From Acidimicrobiales bacterium (GTDB lineage Bacteria; Actinomycetota; Acidimicrobiia; Acidimicrobiales; SZUA-35): 64,000 bases of DNA. Position 1 is the first letter of the stretch. Every line of letters begins with the position of its first letter. The stretch is from contig JAWKIO010000005.1 in the NCBI GenBank assembly GCA_041394265.1, positions 1,240,001-1,304,000 of the forward strand, written 5' to 3'. Positions 51,507-61,822 of this stretch are shown in pieces. The translations under genes and the position numbers were made by a program. The notes beneath the pieces are model-generated. The model saw nothing but the letters and a program-made list of their open reading frames with translations. It was not told the origin of the DNA and made no database searches.

Positions 51507-52504
51507 GTGGGGCCTCCTTCAGCTCGAAACGACGCAGGCGTCTGACCGGTCCACCGCTTGAACGCTCGGGTGAAGGCGCTCTGCTCCGAGAACCCGGTGA
51601 GGAAGGCAACGTCGGCGAGGCTGTGTGAGCCCGACCGGAGCAGCGACTCGGCCGCCTCCCTCCGCACCTCGGTGACGAGCGCCTGGAAGGACGCACCGTC
51701 GTCGGCAAGTCGCCGGTGCAGCGTGCGCTCGCTCATTCCCAGTTGCCGGGCCACCTGTGACTTGCTCGGCTGGCCGTCGGCCAGCGAGTCGGCGACGACA
51801 CCCCGCACCGAGTCGAGCAGGGAGCGACCGTCGATGCTCGACCTCAGATCATCGAGCCGAGCGAGCAGGTAGTTCGACAAGCCTTCGTCGGCGAGCACGG
51901 CAGGCCGGCCGAGGCTCAACGTGTCGAAGTGCAAGGCGTCGCCGGGGGCCGAGAAGTGCACCTCGGTTCCGAAGAAGGAGCGGTGCGGGTCGACATCGGC
52001 GGGCGCCGGGTGGCGGAACCAGACCGCACGCAACTGCAGCGCCCCACCGACGGCGCGCCGCAACAACGACACCACCGCTGCAAGCGCACACTCGTTCGCC
52101 AGTGCGGCTCCCCGGCGGTGCGACGGTCGCCCCAGCAAGGCGAATTCCATGCCCCACGCCTGCGGAACGAGCTCGTATTCGAGCGTGTCGCTGAGTACCA
52201 GCACGTAGCGGATCAGCCGCCGGAGGGCGTCGTTGACGGTGGGTGCAGTCTTCATCGCCAGCCCGAGCACACCGAGATCCTCGGCTTGGAGGGCGTCGGC
52301 GTACCGAAACGGCAACCCATGATCATCGGACCGGGTGACGCGTTCGAGAAGGTCGTAGTAGGCGTTGGCGTCGATCGCGGGCGTGCCTGCGTCGAGCGGA
52401 TCGTTGCTCGCCGACAACCCCAGCTCGGCCAGGAGTTCCGCCGGGCAGTCCGTACCCGAGACCTCGACGATCCGGCGAATGACCGGTGCTCCCACCGAGC
52501 CCAT
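51488..52504 (-). CDS. AraC-family regulator, OruR/arabinose-binding-like sensor type
   Basis: 338 aa. Residues about 15-200 match the Arabinose_bd sensor domain (DANAYYDLLERVTRSDDHGLPFRYADAL; DLGVLGLAMKTAPTVNDALRRLIRY; VWFRHPAPADVDPHRSFFGTEVHFSAPGDALHF). The C-terminal AraC domain has SKSQVARQLGMSERTLHRRLADDGASFQAL and LADVAFLTGFSEQSAFTRAFKRWTGQTPASFR. It is divergent from the DUF4386 and alcohol dehydrogenase genes, which it probably controls. The ATG at 52504 starts directly at MGSVGAP. Confidence 0.92.
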   Translation of the reverse strand: MGSVGAPVIRRIVEVSGTDCPAELLAELGLSASNDPLDAGTPAIDANAYYDLLERVTRSDDHGLPFRYADALQAEDLGVLGLAMKTAPTVNDALRRLIRYVLVLSDTLEYELVPQAWGMEFALLGRPSHRRGAALANECALAAVVSLLRRAVGGALQLRAVWFRHPAPADVDPHRSFFGTEVHFSAPGDALHFDTLSLGRPAVLADEGLSNYLLARLDDLRSSIDGRSLLDSVRGVVADSLADGQPSKSQVARQLGMSERTLHRRLADDGASFQALVTEVRREAAESLLRSGSHSLADVAFLTGFSEQSAFTRAFKRWTGQTPASFRAEGGPTQPADA

Positions 52505-52629
52505 CGCTGAGTTGTACCACGTCAGCACCGGCGATGGCCGTTTGGGTCAACACCTCGGCATCGACGGTCAAGACCCGAACCGGTCGCGATTTCTACCTTC
52601 GTCATCACACCACCACAGGAGGATTCGCC

Positions 52630-53415
52630 ATGACCACCACCCACCACCTCGACACCGATCTCCAGCCGTCGCTGGCAGTACCGCCGGTCGCCTCGCCGGC
52701 GACCGAAAGCGGACCGACGCCGCTGTCCCGCCTGACCGGCGCTGCCTACCTGGGCATCGTCGCCACCGGCATCTTCGCCGAGTTCGCCGTACGAGGCTCG
52801 CTCATCGACAACGACGACGCCGTTGCCACCGCCACCAACATCGCCGAGTCGCCCGGGCTGTTCGGGATCGGCATCGGCGCCGACGTCGTGATGATCCTTC
52901 TCGACGCCACGGTGGCGTTCGGGCTCTATCGCCTGCTGCGACGAGTCGATGCCCGCCTGGCCATCGCTGCCGCGGTCCTCCGACTGATCCAGGGGGCGCT
53001 CCTTGCGGTCAACATGCTCCATCTCGACCGTGCGCTCAACCTGGCTCGTGATCCGGGAACGACCGGCAATCCAACTGCCGCACAGCAGGTACTCGACGCG
53101 GTCGAACGCCATGCGCTCGGCTACGACGTCGGGCTGATCGCGTTCGGTCTCAGCTGTCTGGTGCTGTCTCGCATGCTCGTTGGCTCGAACCTCGTGTCAC
53201 GACCGCTGGGCATCGGGATGGGAGCGACCGGCGTGGTCTACCTCATCGGCTCCTTCGCAGCGCTCGGAGCGCCGAGCCTCAACACGGCGATCGACCCGCT
53301 CTACCTGATCGCCATGATCGTCGAGCCTGCGTTCGCCATCCGACTGATCACACGTGGGCTCCGCACCCCCGCCGCCGATCGAGGCCTACCCGTCCCCCAG
53401 CCGATCACCGTCTGA
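52630..53415 (+). CDS. DUF4386-domain membrane protein
   Basis: A 261-aa protein with a polar N terminus and about six hydrophobic helices. LSRLTGAAYLGIVATGIFAEFAVRGSLI, DVVMILLDATVAFGLYRLLRRVDARLAIAAAVLRLIQGALLAVN and LVLSRMLVGSNLVSRPLGIGMGATGVVYLIGS are the landmarks of DUF4386. GGAGG precedes the ATG. Function of the family is unknown. It is followed by an alcohol dehydrogenase on the same strand and divergent from an AraC regulator. Confidence 0.88.
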   Translation: MTTTHHLDTDLQPSLAVPPVASPATESGPTPLSRLTGAAYLGIVATGIFAEFAVRGSLIDNDDAVATATNIAESPGLFGIGIGADVVMILLDATVAFGLYRLLRRVDARLAIAAAVLRLIQGALLAVNMLHLDRALNLARDPGTTGNPTAAQQVLDAVERHALGYDVGLIAFGLSCLVLSRMLVGSNLVSRPLGIGMGATGVVYLIGSFAALGAPSLNTAIDPLYLIAMIVEPAFAIRLITRGLRTPAADRGLPVPQPITV

Positions 53416-53450
53416 CGACGACGCCTTCGGCCCCATCTGCACCCACACCA

Positions 53451-53498
53451 TTCGACCACCACACCATCCGACCACCGCACCAACCGACCACCGCACCA
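53451..53498 (+). repeat. Three tandem 16-bp direct repeats upstream of the alcohol dehydrogenase
   Basis: Units TTCGACCACCACACCA (53451-53466), TCCGACCACCGCACCA (53467-53482) and ACCGACCACCGCACCA (53483-53498) follow without gaps; a fourth start (TCGAT) decays. They fill most of the 101 bp between the DUF4386 stop and the dehydrogenase ribosome site AAAGGA. They could be iterated regulator sites or an untranslated-region element, or simply slippage. Confidence 0.75.
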
Positions 53499-53516
53499 TC
53501 GATCAAAGGACTATCC

Positions 53517-54587
53517 ATGACCACCGACCTTCGCACCACGACCACTCCGACCGACGCTCGCCGTTCGCCTACCGCTTCCTCGACAACACCCGCCACCGCT
53601 CCCACCATGCGTGCCGTCGTGCTCGACCGCTATGGCGGTCCCGAACGACTCGAGATGCGCCAGGTTACTCGCCCGAACATCGGCGAGCGGGAGGTCCTGA
53701 TCCGAGTCCACGCCGCCGGCGTCGACCGAGGGGTGTGGCACCTGATGACCGGGCTCCCCTACCCGACCCGCCTCGCCTTCGGACTACGCCGGCCCCGCCA
53801 ACCGGTGCCCGGTCTCGACGTCGCCGGTGTCGTCGAGGCCGTCGGATCAGGGGTGACCCGGTTCGTCGAGGGCGACCGGGTCTTCGGCACCGGCGTCGGT
53901 ACCTACGCCGAGTACGCCGCCGCCCCCGAAGATCACCTGGCCGTCGCACCCCACGGTCTCGACATCGTCGACGCCGGCGCACTCGCCGCAACAGGTTCCA
54001 CCGCTCTGCAGGCCGTCGAGCTGCATGGTCGGGTGCGTCCCGGCGATCGCGTGCTGGTCCTCGGCGCCTCGGGCGGTGTCGGCACCTACGCCGTGCAGAT
54101 CGCGGCGGCCCTCGGTGGGGAGGTGACGGGGGTCGCCGGATCGGCCAAGCTCGACCTGGTGCGTTCGCTCGGCGCCACGAGCGTGATCGACTATCGGGTC
54201 GATGACCCGTTGGCCGGCGTCCATCGGTACGACCTCATCATCGACACCGGGGGCAATCGTCGGTTGCGAGATCTTCGGCGTGCCCTCGAGCCAACGGGAA
54301 CCCTCGTGATCGTCGGCGGTGAGAACGGCGGACGCCTGCTCGGCGGGCTCGATCGCCAGCTCCGAGCCGTGGCCTGGTCGACCATCTCCAGGCAAACGCT
54401 GACCACCTTCGTGGCATCGGAGCACTTCGTCCACCTCGAACGGCTCGCAGGGCTCGTCGAGTCGGGCGCCGTGCGACCGATCATCGATCGGCGGTACGCA
54501 CTCGAAGATGCGCCGGAGGCTTTCCGCCGTCTGGCGAACGGCGAAGTCCGGGGCAAGGCCGTGTTGGAGATCGTCCCCGGCCGCTGA
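53517..54587 (+). CDS. MDR-family NAD(P)-dependent alcohol dehydrogenase / quinone oxidoreductase
   Basis: 356 aa. After a 30-residue Thr/Ser-rich N terminus the medium-chain dehydrogenase fold starts MRAVVLDRYGGPERLEMRQV. The cofactor domain has VLVLGASGGVGTYAVQIAAALGGEVTGVAGSAKLDLVRSLGATSVIDY, and EGDRVFGTGVGTYAEYAAAPEDHLAVAPHGLD is typical. No zinc-ligand cysteine cluster is present, so it belongs to the zinc-free quinone-oxidoreductase-like group. The start at 53517 has AAAGGA upstream; ATG 53607 would give a shorter, more typical N terminus. Likely coregulated with the DUF4386 gene. Confidence 0.9.
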   Translation: MTTDLRTTTTPTDARRSPTASSTTPATAPTMRAVVLDRYGGPERLEMRQVTRPNIGEREVLIRVHAAGVDRGVWHLMTGLPYPTRLAFGLRRPRQPVPGLDVAGVVEAVGSGVTRFVEGDRVFGTGVGTYAEYAAAPEDHLAVAPHGLDIVDAGALAATGSTALQAVELHGRVRPGDRVLVLGASGGVGTYAVQIAAALGGEVTGVAGSAKLDLVRSLGATSVIDYRVDDPLAGVHRYDLIIDTGGNRRLRDLRRALEPTGTLVIVGGENGGRLLGGLDRQLRAVAWSTISRQTLTTFVASEHFVHLERLAGLVESGAVRPIIDRRYALEDAPEAFRRLANGEVRGKAVLEIVPGR

Positions 54588-54588
54588 T

Positions 54589-55506
54589 CTATGCCAGTCG
54601 AGCGATGACGACCTCGACGTCGTGGAGCAGCCGATCGATTCGGCTGCTCCATCGGCGTTTGTACCGCCGAATGGGGCGGTCGAGGCGGCGTAGGAGGCAC
54701 ACGGCGTAGAGCCAGTCGAGATCCGGCATCGGTTCGCCGGCGGCGGACCGGAGCGCTTCGAGCACACCGTCGGCGTCGTCGAGATCGCCCTTGCGCCCAG
54801 CCACGAGATTCGCGGCATAGGACGCGAGATCGAAACCCACCGGCGCCAGGGCGAGCGTGTCGGTGTCGACCAGCCCGATCGTGCCGTCCGGCCCGATCAG
54901 CAGTTGGCTCACGTTGAAGTCGCCATGCGCCGGCAGGAGTGGTCCCGCGATCGGCATCGTCGAGCCGAGCTTGGTTCGAATCGCCTCGATGCGGTCGGCC
55001 AGGTCCGGTCGGGCGAACGCCACCAGGGCCATGACCGGCTCGCAGGCCTCGACCAGCGACGCCGAGTCGAGCGTCGGGAGCCCAGCGGGATCGACGCCCT
55101 GCAATGCCCGAACGATCTGTGCTGCGTCGTCCACCAAGGCCATCGCATCGGTTCGCTCTGCGCCTCGGCCGGGAAGACGCTGCTGGACGAACACGCCGTC
55201 GGCAGCGTCGTGGTCGATGACCTCGGGAACGACGATGCCGGGGACGGACCGCAACCGACGCAGGGTGTCGACACCCAAAGCGACCCGTTCAGGGTCGGCG
55301 TCGAGCTTGACGACCCGGTCGCCGACGCCAAGCACGAGCCGCCGTCTCGGCACCCAGGCCAAACGCTCGACCACCGTTCCGGTGGAACGGCCCGCCAGAG
55401 ACGTTGCGCCGCCACCGGCAACGAGTTCGGCAGCCATCGGGAGCCCTGCGTCGAACGGGTACCACGACAGCACGACACCGTCGATCGTCTCGACGCCCTG
55501 GTCCAC
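54589..55506 (-). CDS. Phosphotransferase (APH family), C-terminal major part of a frameshifted gene
   Basis: 305 aa from a GTG at 55506 that has no good ribosome site. The APH kinase motifs are LLPAHGDFNVSQLLI (catalytic Asp in H-G-D) and GLVDTDTLALAPVGFDLASYA (metal Asp), so the core active site is intact. Upstream in this frame the coding potential continues (DLALAVGSITEIPSGVAEG) but opens without a start, and it joins, after a one-base frameshift near 55600, to the fragment at 55596-55805. The full protein would be about 405 aa, a typical length for this family. It lies one base from the convergent dehydrogenase stop. Confidence 0.82.
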   Translation of the reverse strand: MDQGVETIDGVVLSWYPFDAGLPMAAELVAGGGATSLAGRSTGTVVERLAWVPRRRLVLGVGDRVVKLDADPERVALGVDTLRRLRSVPGIVVPEVIDHDAADGVFVQQRLPGRGAERTDAMALVDDAAQIVRALQGVDPAGLPTLDSASLVEACEPVMALVAFARPDLADRIEAIRTKLGSTMPIAGPLLPAHGDFNVSQLLIGPDGTIGLVDTDTLALAPVGFDLASYAANLVAGRKGDLDDADGVLEALRSAAGEPMPDLDWLYAVCLLRRLDRPIRRYKRRWSSRIDRLLHDVEVVIARLA

Positions 55507-55595
55507 GCGTGCGGGAAGCAGCGACGACTCGGCGGTCGGTCGGTCACCTTCCGCTACCCCACTCGGGATCTCGGTGATCGAGCCGACGGCGAGCG

Positions 55596-55805
55596 CTAGG
55601 TCATGGCGAACGCCACCTCGTACCAGGTCGACAGGGATCGACCCGGGTCGTGTTCGAGGTAGCGCAAGCGGACACCCTCGACGTCGTCAGCCGCACCTGC
55701 CTCCCCAAGCAGGGCGACCACGGCGTCGGGATCGAGCAGATCGACGCCGTGGAGCGCCGCGTCATGCCGAAGCTTTGGTGGGTCGGAACTGGCCGCTGGC
55801 ACCAC
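55596..55805 (-). pseudogene. N-terminal fragment of the frameshifted phosphotransferase
   Basis: 69 codons with DLLDPDAVVALLGEAG and RLRYLEHDPGRSLSTWYEV, the usual start of actinobacterial APH-like phosphotransferases, ending at a TAG at 55596-55598. The downstream gene continues in the frame reached by adding one base (or removing two) close to the stop (...VAFA then DLALAVG). Either the gene is broken, or there is a sequencing error in a single base, or translation slips. A start at GTG 55805 is tentative. Confidence 0.72.
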
Positions 55806-55825
55806 GACGTCGAGCTCGTTGGTGA

Positions 55826-56698
55826 TCAGTCGAAGAGGTCGGCGACCGAGTCTCGGTACTCGGCGATGCGACCGAGGTGGCCATCGACATCGGTGTCACC
55901 GGCGTTGTGCGTGGCGATCGCCAGATGGGTCGCACCGATGTCGCGCCACTTCTCGGCATGGCTGCGCCAGCGCTCTGGTGTGCCGCCACCCCACTGGGCT
56001 TGGGCCTGGACCCCGAAGCCGTCCATCGTGCCCCCGGCCGCCTCACGCTTGGCCCGGATCTCGTCGAGGATTGCTTTCGACTTGTCGTTGGCCCCGCCCA
56101 GGGGCATCCAGCCATCACCGAGGCGGGCGCACCGGTCGATCATCGCCGGCGCCGATCCGCCGAACCAGATCGGGACGGGCTTGCTCGGCCGGGGCAGGAT
56201 GCTGGCGCCTTCGAACCGGTGGAACTCGCCTTCGTAGGTGAAGCTGTGCTCGGTCCACAATCGTCGCATCAGTTCGACCTGCTCGGCCTGACGGCGGCCC
56301 CGGGTGTGGAAGTCCTCGTTCAGTCCGTCGTACTCGACGGTGTTCCACCCCACACCAACGCCCAGCCGAAGCCGATCGCCCGACAGCAGCGCCACCTCGG
56401 CCGCTTGCTTGGCGACGAGCACCGCCTGACGCTGCGGCAGGATCAACACGGTGGTCACCAACTCGATGGAGGTGGTCACCGCGGCGGCATAGGCGAAGAA
56501 GGTGAACGGCTCGTGGAACGCAACGTTGTGGTCGTAGGGACCCGCGAACCCGCCCGGCCGATCCGGGTCGACACCCATCACGTGGTCGTAGATGAGCAGG
56601 TGGGTCATGCCCAGCTCCTCCACTCCCTGCAGGTAGGCGCGGATGGCGCCGGGGTCGGTACCGATTTCGTTGTGCGGGAGGACTGCGCCGATCTTCAT
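55826..56698 (-). CDS. LLM-class F420-dependent oxidoreductase
   Basis: A 290-aa luciferase-like protein of the F420 group (TIGR03619-like): KIGAVLPHNEIGTDPGAIRAYLQGVEELGMTHLLIYDHVMGVDP, then LVTTVLILPQRQAVLVAKQAAEVALLSGDRLRLGVGVGWNTVEYDGLNEDF. PVPIWFGGSAPAMIDRCARLGDGWMP is the conserved C-terminal cofactor loop. All elements are intact. The start at 56698 is the conserved first strand. It sits 11 bp behind the MmcQ/YjbR gene on the same strand, so they may be co-transcribed; the substrate is unknown. Confidence 0.9.
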   Translation of the reverse strand: MKIGAVLPHNEIGTDPGAIRAYLQGVEELGMTHLLIYDHVMGVDPDRPGGFAGPYDHNVAFHEPFTFFAYAAAVTTSIELVTTVLILPQRQAVLVAKQAAEVALLSGDRLRLGVGVGWNTVEYDGLNEDFHTRGRRQAEQVELMRRLWTEHSFTYEGEFHRFEGASILPRPSKPVPIWFGGSAPAMIDRCARLGDGWMPLGGANDKSKAILDEIRAKREAAGGTMDGFGVQAQAQWGGGTPERWRSHAEKWRDIGATHLAIATHNAGDTDVDGHLGRIAEYRDSVADLFD

Positions 56699-56709
56699 GA
56701 CCGCCGAAC

Positions 56710-57102
56710 CTAGCCGTTGTCGTCGCCCGACTCGGCGCTCAGTTGCTCGTCGAGTTGTTTCGCCAACGTCTTGGGAGCGACCGCCCGGTACGACTCCACG
56801 ACGAAATCGAACAGCACCTCGTGTTCCTCGACCGGGACGCGTCCCAACAGCACCGTGCACCAACCGTGCTTGCCCAGCCCGTAGCGGGTTGGAAACGCAT
56901 CGGGATACGACAGGGCGTGCTCCCGGGAATCGGGCAACTTGAACGTCGCCACCGCATGCTCACTGTCGGGTCGGGACACGAAGAGGAAGATCTTCTTGCG
57001 AACCTTGACCACGCGGTCGTCCCACGGTGTGTCGGGCCAGGCCTCGGGAAAGGTGAGCGCGAACGACTCCAGGTCCTCGACCAGGTCATGGGGTTCGGCC
57101 AT
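56710..57102 (-). CDS. MmcQ/YjbR-family DNA-binding-like protein
   Basis: A 130-aa protein of the YjbR superfamily: LESFALTFPEAWPDTPWDDRVVKVRKKIFLFVSR has the N-terminal helix and the conserved F-P-E/G-x and K-x-F-x strands; DAFPTRYGLGKHGWCTVLL and LFDFVVESYRAVAPKTLA complete it. YjbR proteins have a MotA-like DNA-binding fold of unknown role, and in MmcQ contexts they sit next to efflux systems. Here it precedes an LLM oxidoreductase gene by 11 bp. Confidence 0.87.
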   Translation of the reverse strand: MAEPHDLVEDLESFALTFPEAWPDTPWDDRVVKVRKKIFLFVSRPDSEHAVATFKLPDSREHALSYPDAFPTRYGLGKHGWCTVLLGRVPVEEHEVLFDFVVESYRAVAPKTLAKQLDEQLSAESGDDNG

Positions 57103-57168
57103 CTGGCCACGGTAGGTGACCGCACCTCGAGAGGGAAGCGCCCGCGTCAGGGGCCGACGCCGGCAGTG

Positions 57169-59520
<2,352 letters not shown>

Positions 59521-59575
59521 CGTCATCGCCCTGTTGTAGTCGACCGATCCACACCCAACCGAAGCACCGGCGCGA

Positions 59576-59707
59576 TCAGCCGATGGTTCGGAGCCGGAGG
59601 CCGCGGATGGGTTCGAAGTGCTTACGGTTGCGGGTGACGACGCTGAGGCTGTGTTCGAGCGCTATGGCAGCCATGAGCGAGTCGGGAAGGGCCGATCCAT
59701 CGTCAGG
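59576..59707 (-). pseudogene. VapC (PIN-domain toxin) C-terminal remnant
   Basis: Read on the minus strand, codons from about 59707 to a stop at 59576 give PDDGSALPDSLMAAIALEHSLSVVTRNRKHFEPIRGLRLRT. This is the last 40 residues of a VapC toxin: the third acidic residue in LPDSLMAA, then VVTRNRKHF and the closing strand. The N-terminal two thirds with the first catalytic Asp are absent, replaced by unrelated sequence that now holds the ribosome site and start of the cyclase gene. No VapB antitoxin is found. It is a decayed toxin-antitoxin locus. Confidence 0.72.
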
Positions 59708-59749
59708 CCGAGAGCTAAGGTTGGAAACCGGCAAGCGAAGGGGGCGTCT

Positions 59750-61069
59750 GTGCAAATCCCGAGCGTTCACTACGCAACATCGGCCGACGGACTCTCGATC
59801 GCCTACCAGATCTGGGGAACGGACGGCCCGTGCCTCATGCTGGTGCCCGGCTTGGCGTCGCATCTCGAAATTGCCTGGGAGATCCCCGCCGACGCGGCGA
59901 TCTTCAACCGCCTCGGCTCCCACTTCAAGGTGATCACCTTCGACAAACGCGGCACCGGGCTATCAGACCGGCAGATGGGGACCGGATCACTCGAGGCGAG
60001 AGCCGACGACATCCGCGTCGTATTGGATGCGGCCGGCGTGAAACGCACGTCACTACTCGCCATCTCCGAGGGCGGAGCCCTTGCCATGATGTTCGCTGCC
60101 ACGAACCCCGAGCGCGTGGACCGCCTCGTCCTCATCGCAACGTTCGCAGACGTCGACAGGAGTCCCGAACCCGCCGATTTCGACTACCTGGAGAACAACT
60201 GGGGCAGCGGACTCCTGATGCAGCAGCTCTGGTACCAGGGGGCTCCAGACTCATCGCTTCCACTGCTCGGTCGCTTCGAGCGGGCCATGGCTTCCCCCCG
60301 TGCCATCACCGAAATCCTGCGTCACAACAGCACTCTCGACGTCAGTTCGCTGGCGTCCACTGTCCAGGCGCCAACGTGCGTGGTCCATGCCGTCGGCGAT
60401 CCGGTCGTGCCTTTCGAGAAGGGCGTGTGGCTCGCCGAGAACATTCCGAACGCAACGCTTGTCCGAGTGGAGGGCGACTTTCACGGTTCTTCCAACCTCG
60501 ACGAAATGGACCTCGTCTTTGGGCCTGCCGTCGACTTCCTGGCCGGTCGCCAAGCTGCGCAGCCGGCGTTGACTCGGCGGTTAGCGGCCGTGCTGATGAA
60601 CGACATCGTCGACTCGACCCGGACAGCGCAACGCCTCGGAGACCAGCGATGGACCGAACGGTTGAACCTCCTGGAGCAGGAAGCGCAGCTCATCATCCAG
60701 CGCCATCGTGGCGACTGGATCAAGTCAACAGGCGACGGGTTGCTTGCGACACTCGACGGCCCAGGGGTGGCCATCGACGCAGGCCTCGAGATCGCCGACC
60801 TCGCACAAAGCCTTTCGCTGACGCTGCGCTCCGGTGTCCACTTCGGCGAGATCGAGCTGCGAGGCGATGACATCGGTGGACTCGGCGTCCACCTCACCGC
60901 ACGAGTGATGAGCGCGGCGAGCGGCGGCGAACTCTGGGTCTCCTCCACCGTGCCCGGTCTGGCCATCGGCTCCGGGCACGTGTTTGAGACACGCGGATTC
61001 CACACCCTCAAGGGCATCGAAGGCCAGTGGGAACTGTTCAGAGCAGCCCGACAGGCGGAAGCGCCCTGA
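59750..61069 (+). CDS. Alpha/beta hydrolase - class III nucleotidyl cyclase fusion
   Basis: 439 aa from a GTG preceded by GAAGGGGG. Residues 1-265 are an alpha/beta hydrolase: LMLVPGLASHLEIAW, nucleophile in AISEGGALAMMFA, Asp in VVHAVGDPVVPFEKG, His in VEGDFHGSS. Residues about 270-430 are a class III adenylyl/guanylyl cyclase: LMNDIVDSTRTAQRLGDQRW (metal Asp), GDWIKSTGDGLLATLDGP (Lys and second metal Asp) and FGEIELRGDDIGGLGVHLTARVMS. The transition-state Asn is replaced (GVHLTAR), but Arg is kept, as in related mycobacterial enzymes. A ligand bound or hydrolysed by the first domain may control cyclic nucleotide synthesis (inference). Confidence 0.9.
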   Translation: MQIPSVHYATSADGLSIAYQIWGTDGPCLMLVPGLASHLEIAWEIPADAAIFNRLGSHFKVITFDKRGTGLSDRQMGTGSLEARADDIRVVLDAAGVKRTSLLAISEGGALAMMFAATNPERVDRLVLIATFADVDRSPEPADFDYLENNWGSGLLMQQLWYQGAPDSSLPLLGRFERAMASPRAITEILRHNSTLDVSSLASTVQAPTCVVHAVGDPVVPFEKGVWLAENIPNATLVRVEGDFHGSSNLDEMDLVFGPAVDFLAGRQAAQPALTRRLAAVLMNDIVDSTRTAQRLGDQRWTERLNLLEQEAQLIIQRHRGDWIKSTGDGLLATLDGPGVAIDAGLEIADLAQSLSLTLRSGVHFGEIELRGDDIGGLGVHLTARVMSAASGGELWVSSTVPGLAIGSGHVFETRGFHTLKGIEGQWELFRAARQAEAP

Positions 61070-61384
61070 CTGGGCTGCGGAACAGCAGGCCCCATGCCTC
61101 GACTGCCAGCCAGTCAACTGGGGCCCCTGCACCAGCTTGAGCAACGACAGCACCTGCAGCCCATTGGGCTCGCTTCCCGCATGGTACGAGCTCCCCGATA
61201 GCGGTGGCACCGGAACCGAAGTGATCTATCTCCTGAATGGCCAGACGTTTGACACTCTCAACGCTGCGCCCGCTGATCAGCGATACGCCTACTCGACCCT
61301 CCTCTGCGCCGACACTGTGATCAAAGCCACACTCACCATCACACTCGTCAAGTGATCGACAGCACGACACCCGAGCGCCGGCAC
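61070..61384. other. Low-coding region after the cyclase gene; possible gene tail
   Basis: Most of the stretch shows no convincing gene. On the plus strand, codons ending at 61355 read EVIYLLNGQTFDTLNAAPADQRYAYSTLLCADTVIKATLTITLVK, which looks like the tail of a secreted beta-rich protein, but it has no start, no signal peptide and no family I can name. Composition is lower in GC than most of the window. I treat it as probable gene debris. Confidence 0.4.
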
Positions 61385-61534
61385 TCCCCCATCGAGCTGG
61401 TTGAGCCAGTAAGCGAACCCGACCAGGTCTGGATCGCGGTCGGGCATATTGTGATACAGGGTCATGACGAACTCCGAGTTCGACATTGCCGAGCCGCCGA
61501 GTTCGGCCGGTGAAGCGAACCCCCACGCCATGTC
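61385..61534 (-). pseudogene. DUF4214-domain remnant
   Basis: The minus-strand codons read ASPAELGGSAMSNSEFVMTLYHNMPDRDPDLVGFAYWLNQLDGG. The pattern F-V-x-x-L/I-Y-x-N...R-x-P-D...G-x-x-Y-W-x-x-x-L-x-x-G is the DUF4214 signature, seen intact in the peptidase at 48899. Here only one unit survives, without a signal peptide or the C-terminal SESAEF segment; downstream codons lose similarity. An ATG exists at 61603, but what precedes the motif is unrelated. It is best seen as a fragment of a larger secreted protein gene. Confidence 0.65.
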
Positions 61535-61618
61535 ATCGAGCGAGGCACCGCTCGGTACAGCTCCGATTCTCGAGGGAGTTCCGCGGGCAGGCCTCACGTG
61601 CAACCGGTGTTCGTTCCG

Positions 61619-61822
61619 CTACTTGTTGTACGGCCGTTGCGCCTCGTGCCAGGTTCCTTCGACGATCTTGACCGTGGCGTTGTTGGTGCGCCGCCAGATC
61701 GTCACCGGCATACCGATGTGATCGGTTCGCCAGGTGTCGACCGCAGCCTGCCGAGTGCGATGAGCGGACAACACGAAGCCCTTGTCGTCGATGATCTCGT
61801 ACTTCGCTTTCGGTCTCGACAT
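61619..61822 (-). CDS. Small protein, DUF2188-like shape, unknown function
   Basis: A 67-aa basic protein: KYEIIDDKGFVLSAHRTRQAAVDTWRTDHIGMPVTIWRRTNNATVKIVEGTWHE. It looks like a compact beta-alpha-beta domain in which a short strand pair is followed by a helix beginning T-R-Q-A-A-V, as in DUF2188-type small proteins, though the similarity is not strong enough for a firm assignment. Codon positions favour this frame over the others. No neighbours suggest a role; it lies in a decayed accessory region. Confidence 0.5.
   Translation of the reverse strand: MSRPKAKYEIIDDKGFVLSAHRTRQAAVDTWRTDHIGMPVTIWRRTNNATVKIVEGTWHEAQRPYNK

Noticed and set aside
60984..61355. 123-codon plus-strand frame overlapping the cyclase 3' end
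   Set aside because: The first part is an alternative-frame shadow of the cyclase gene; only the tail after about 61220 looks protein-like, and I list that as possible debris instead of a gene.
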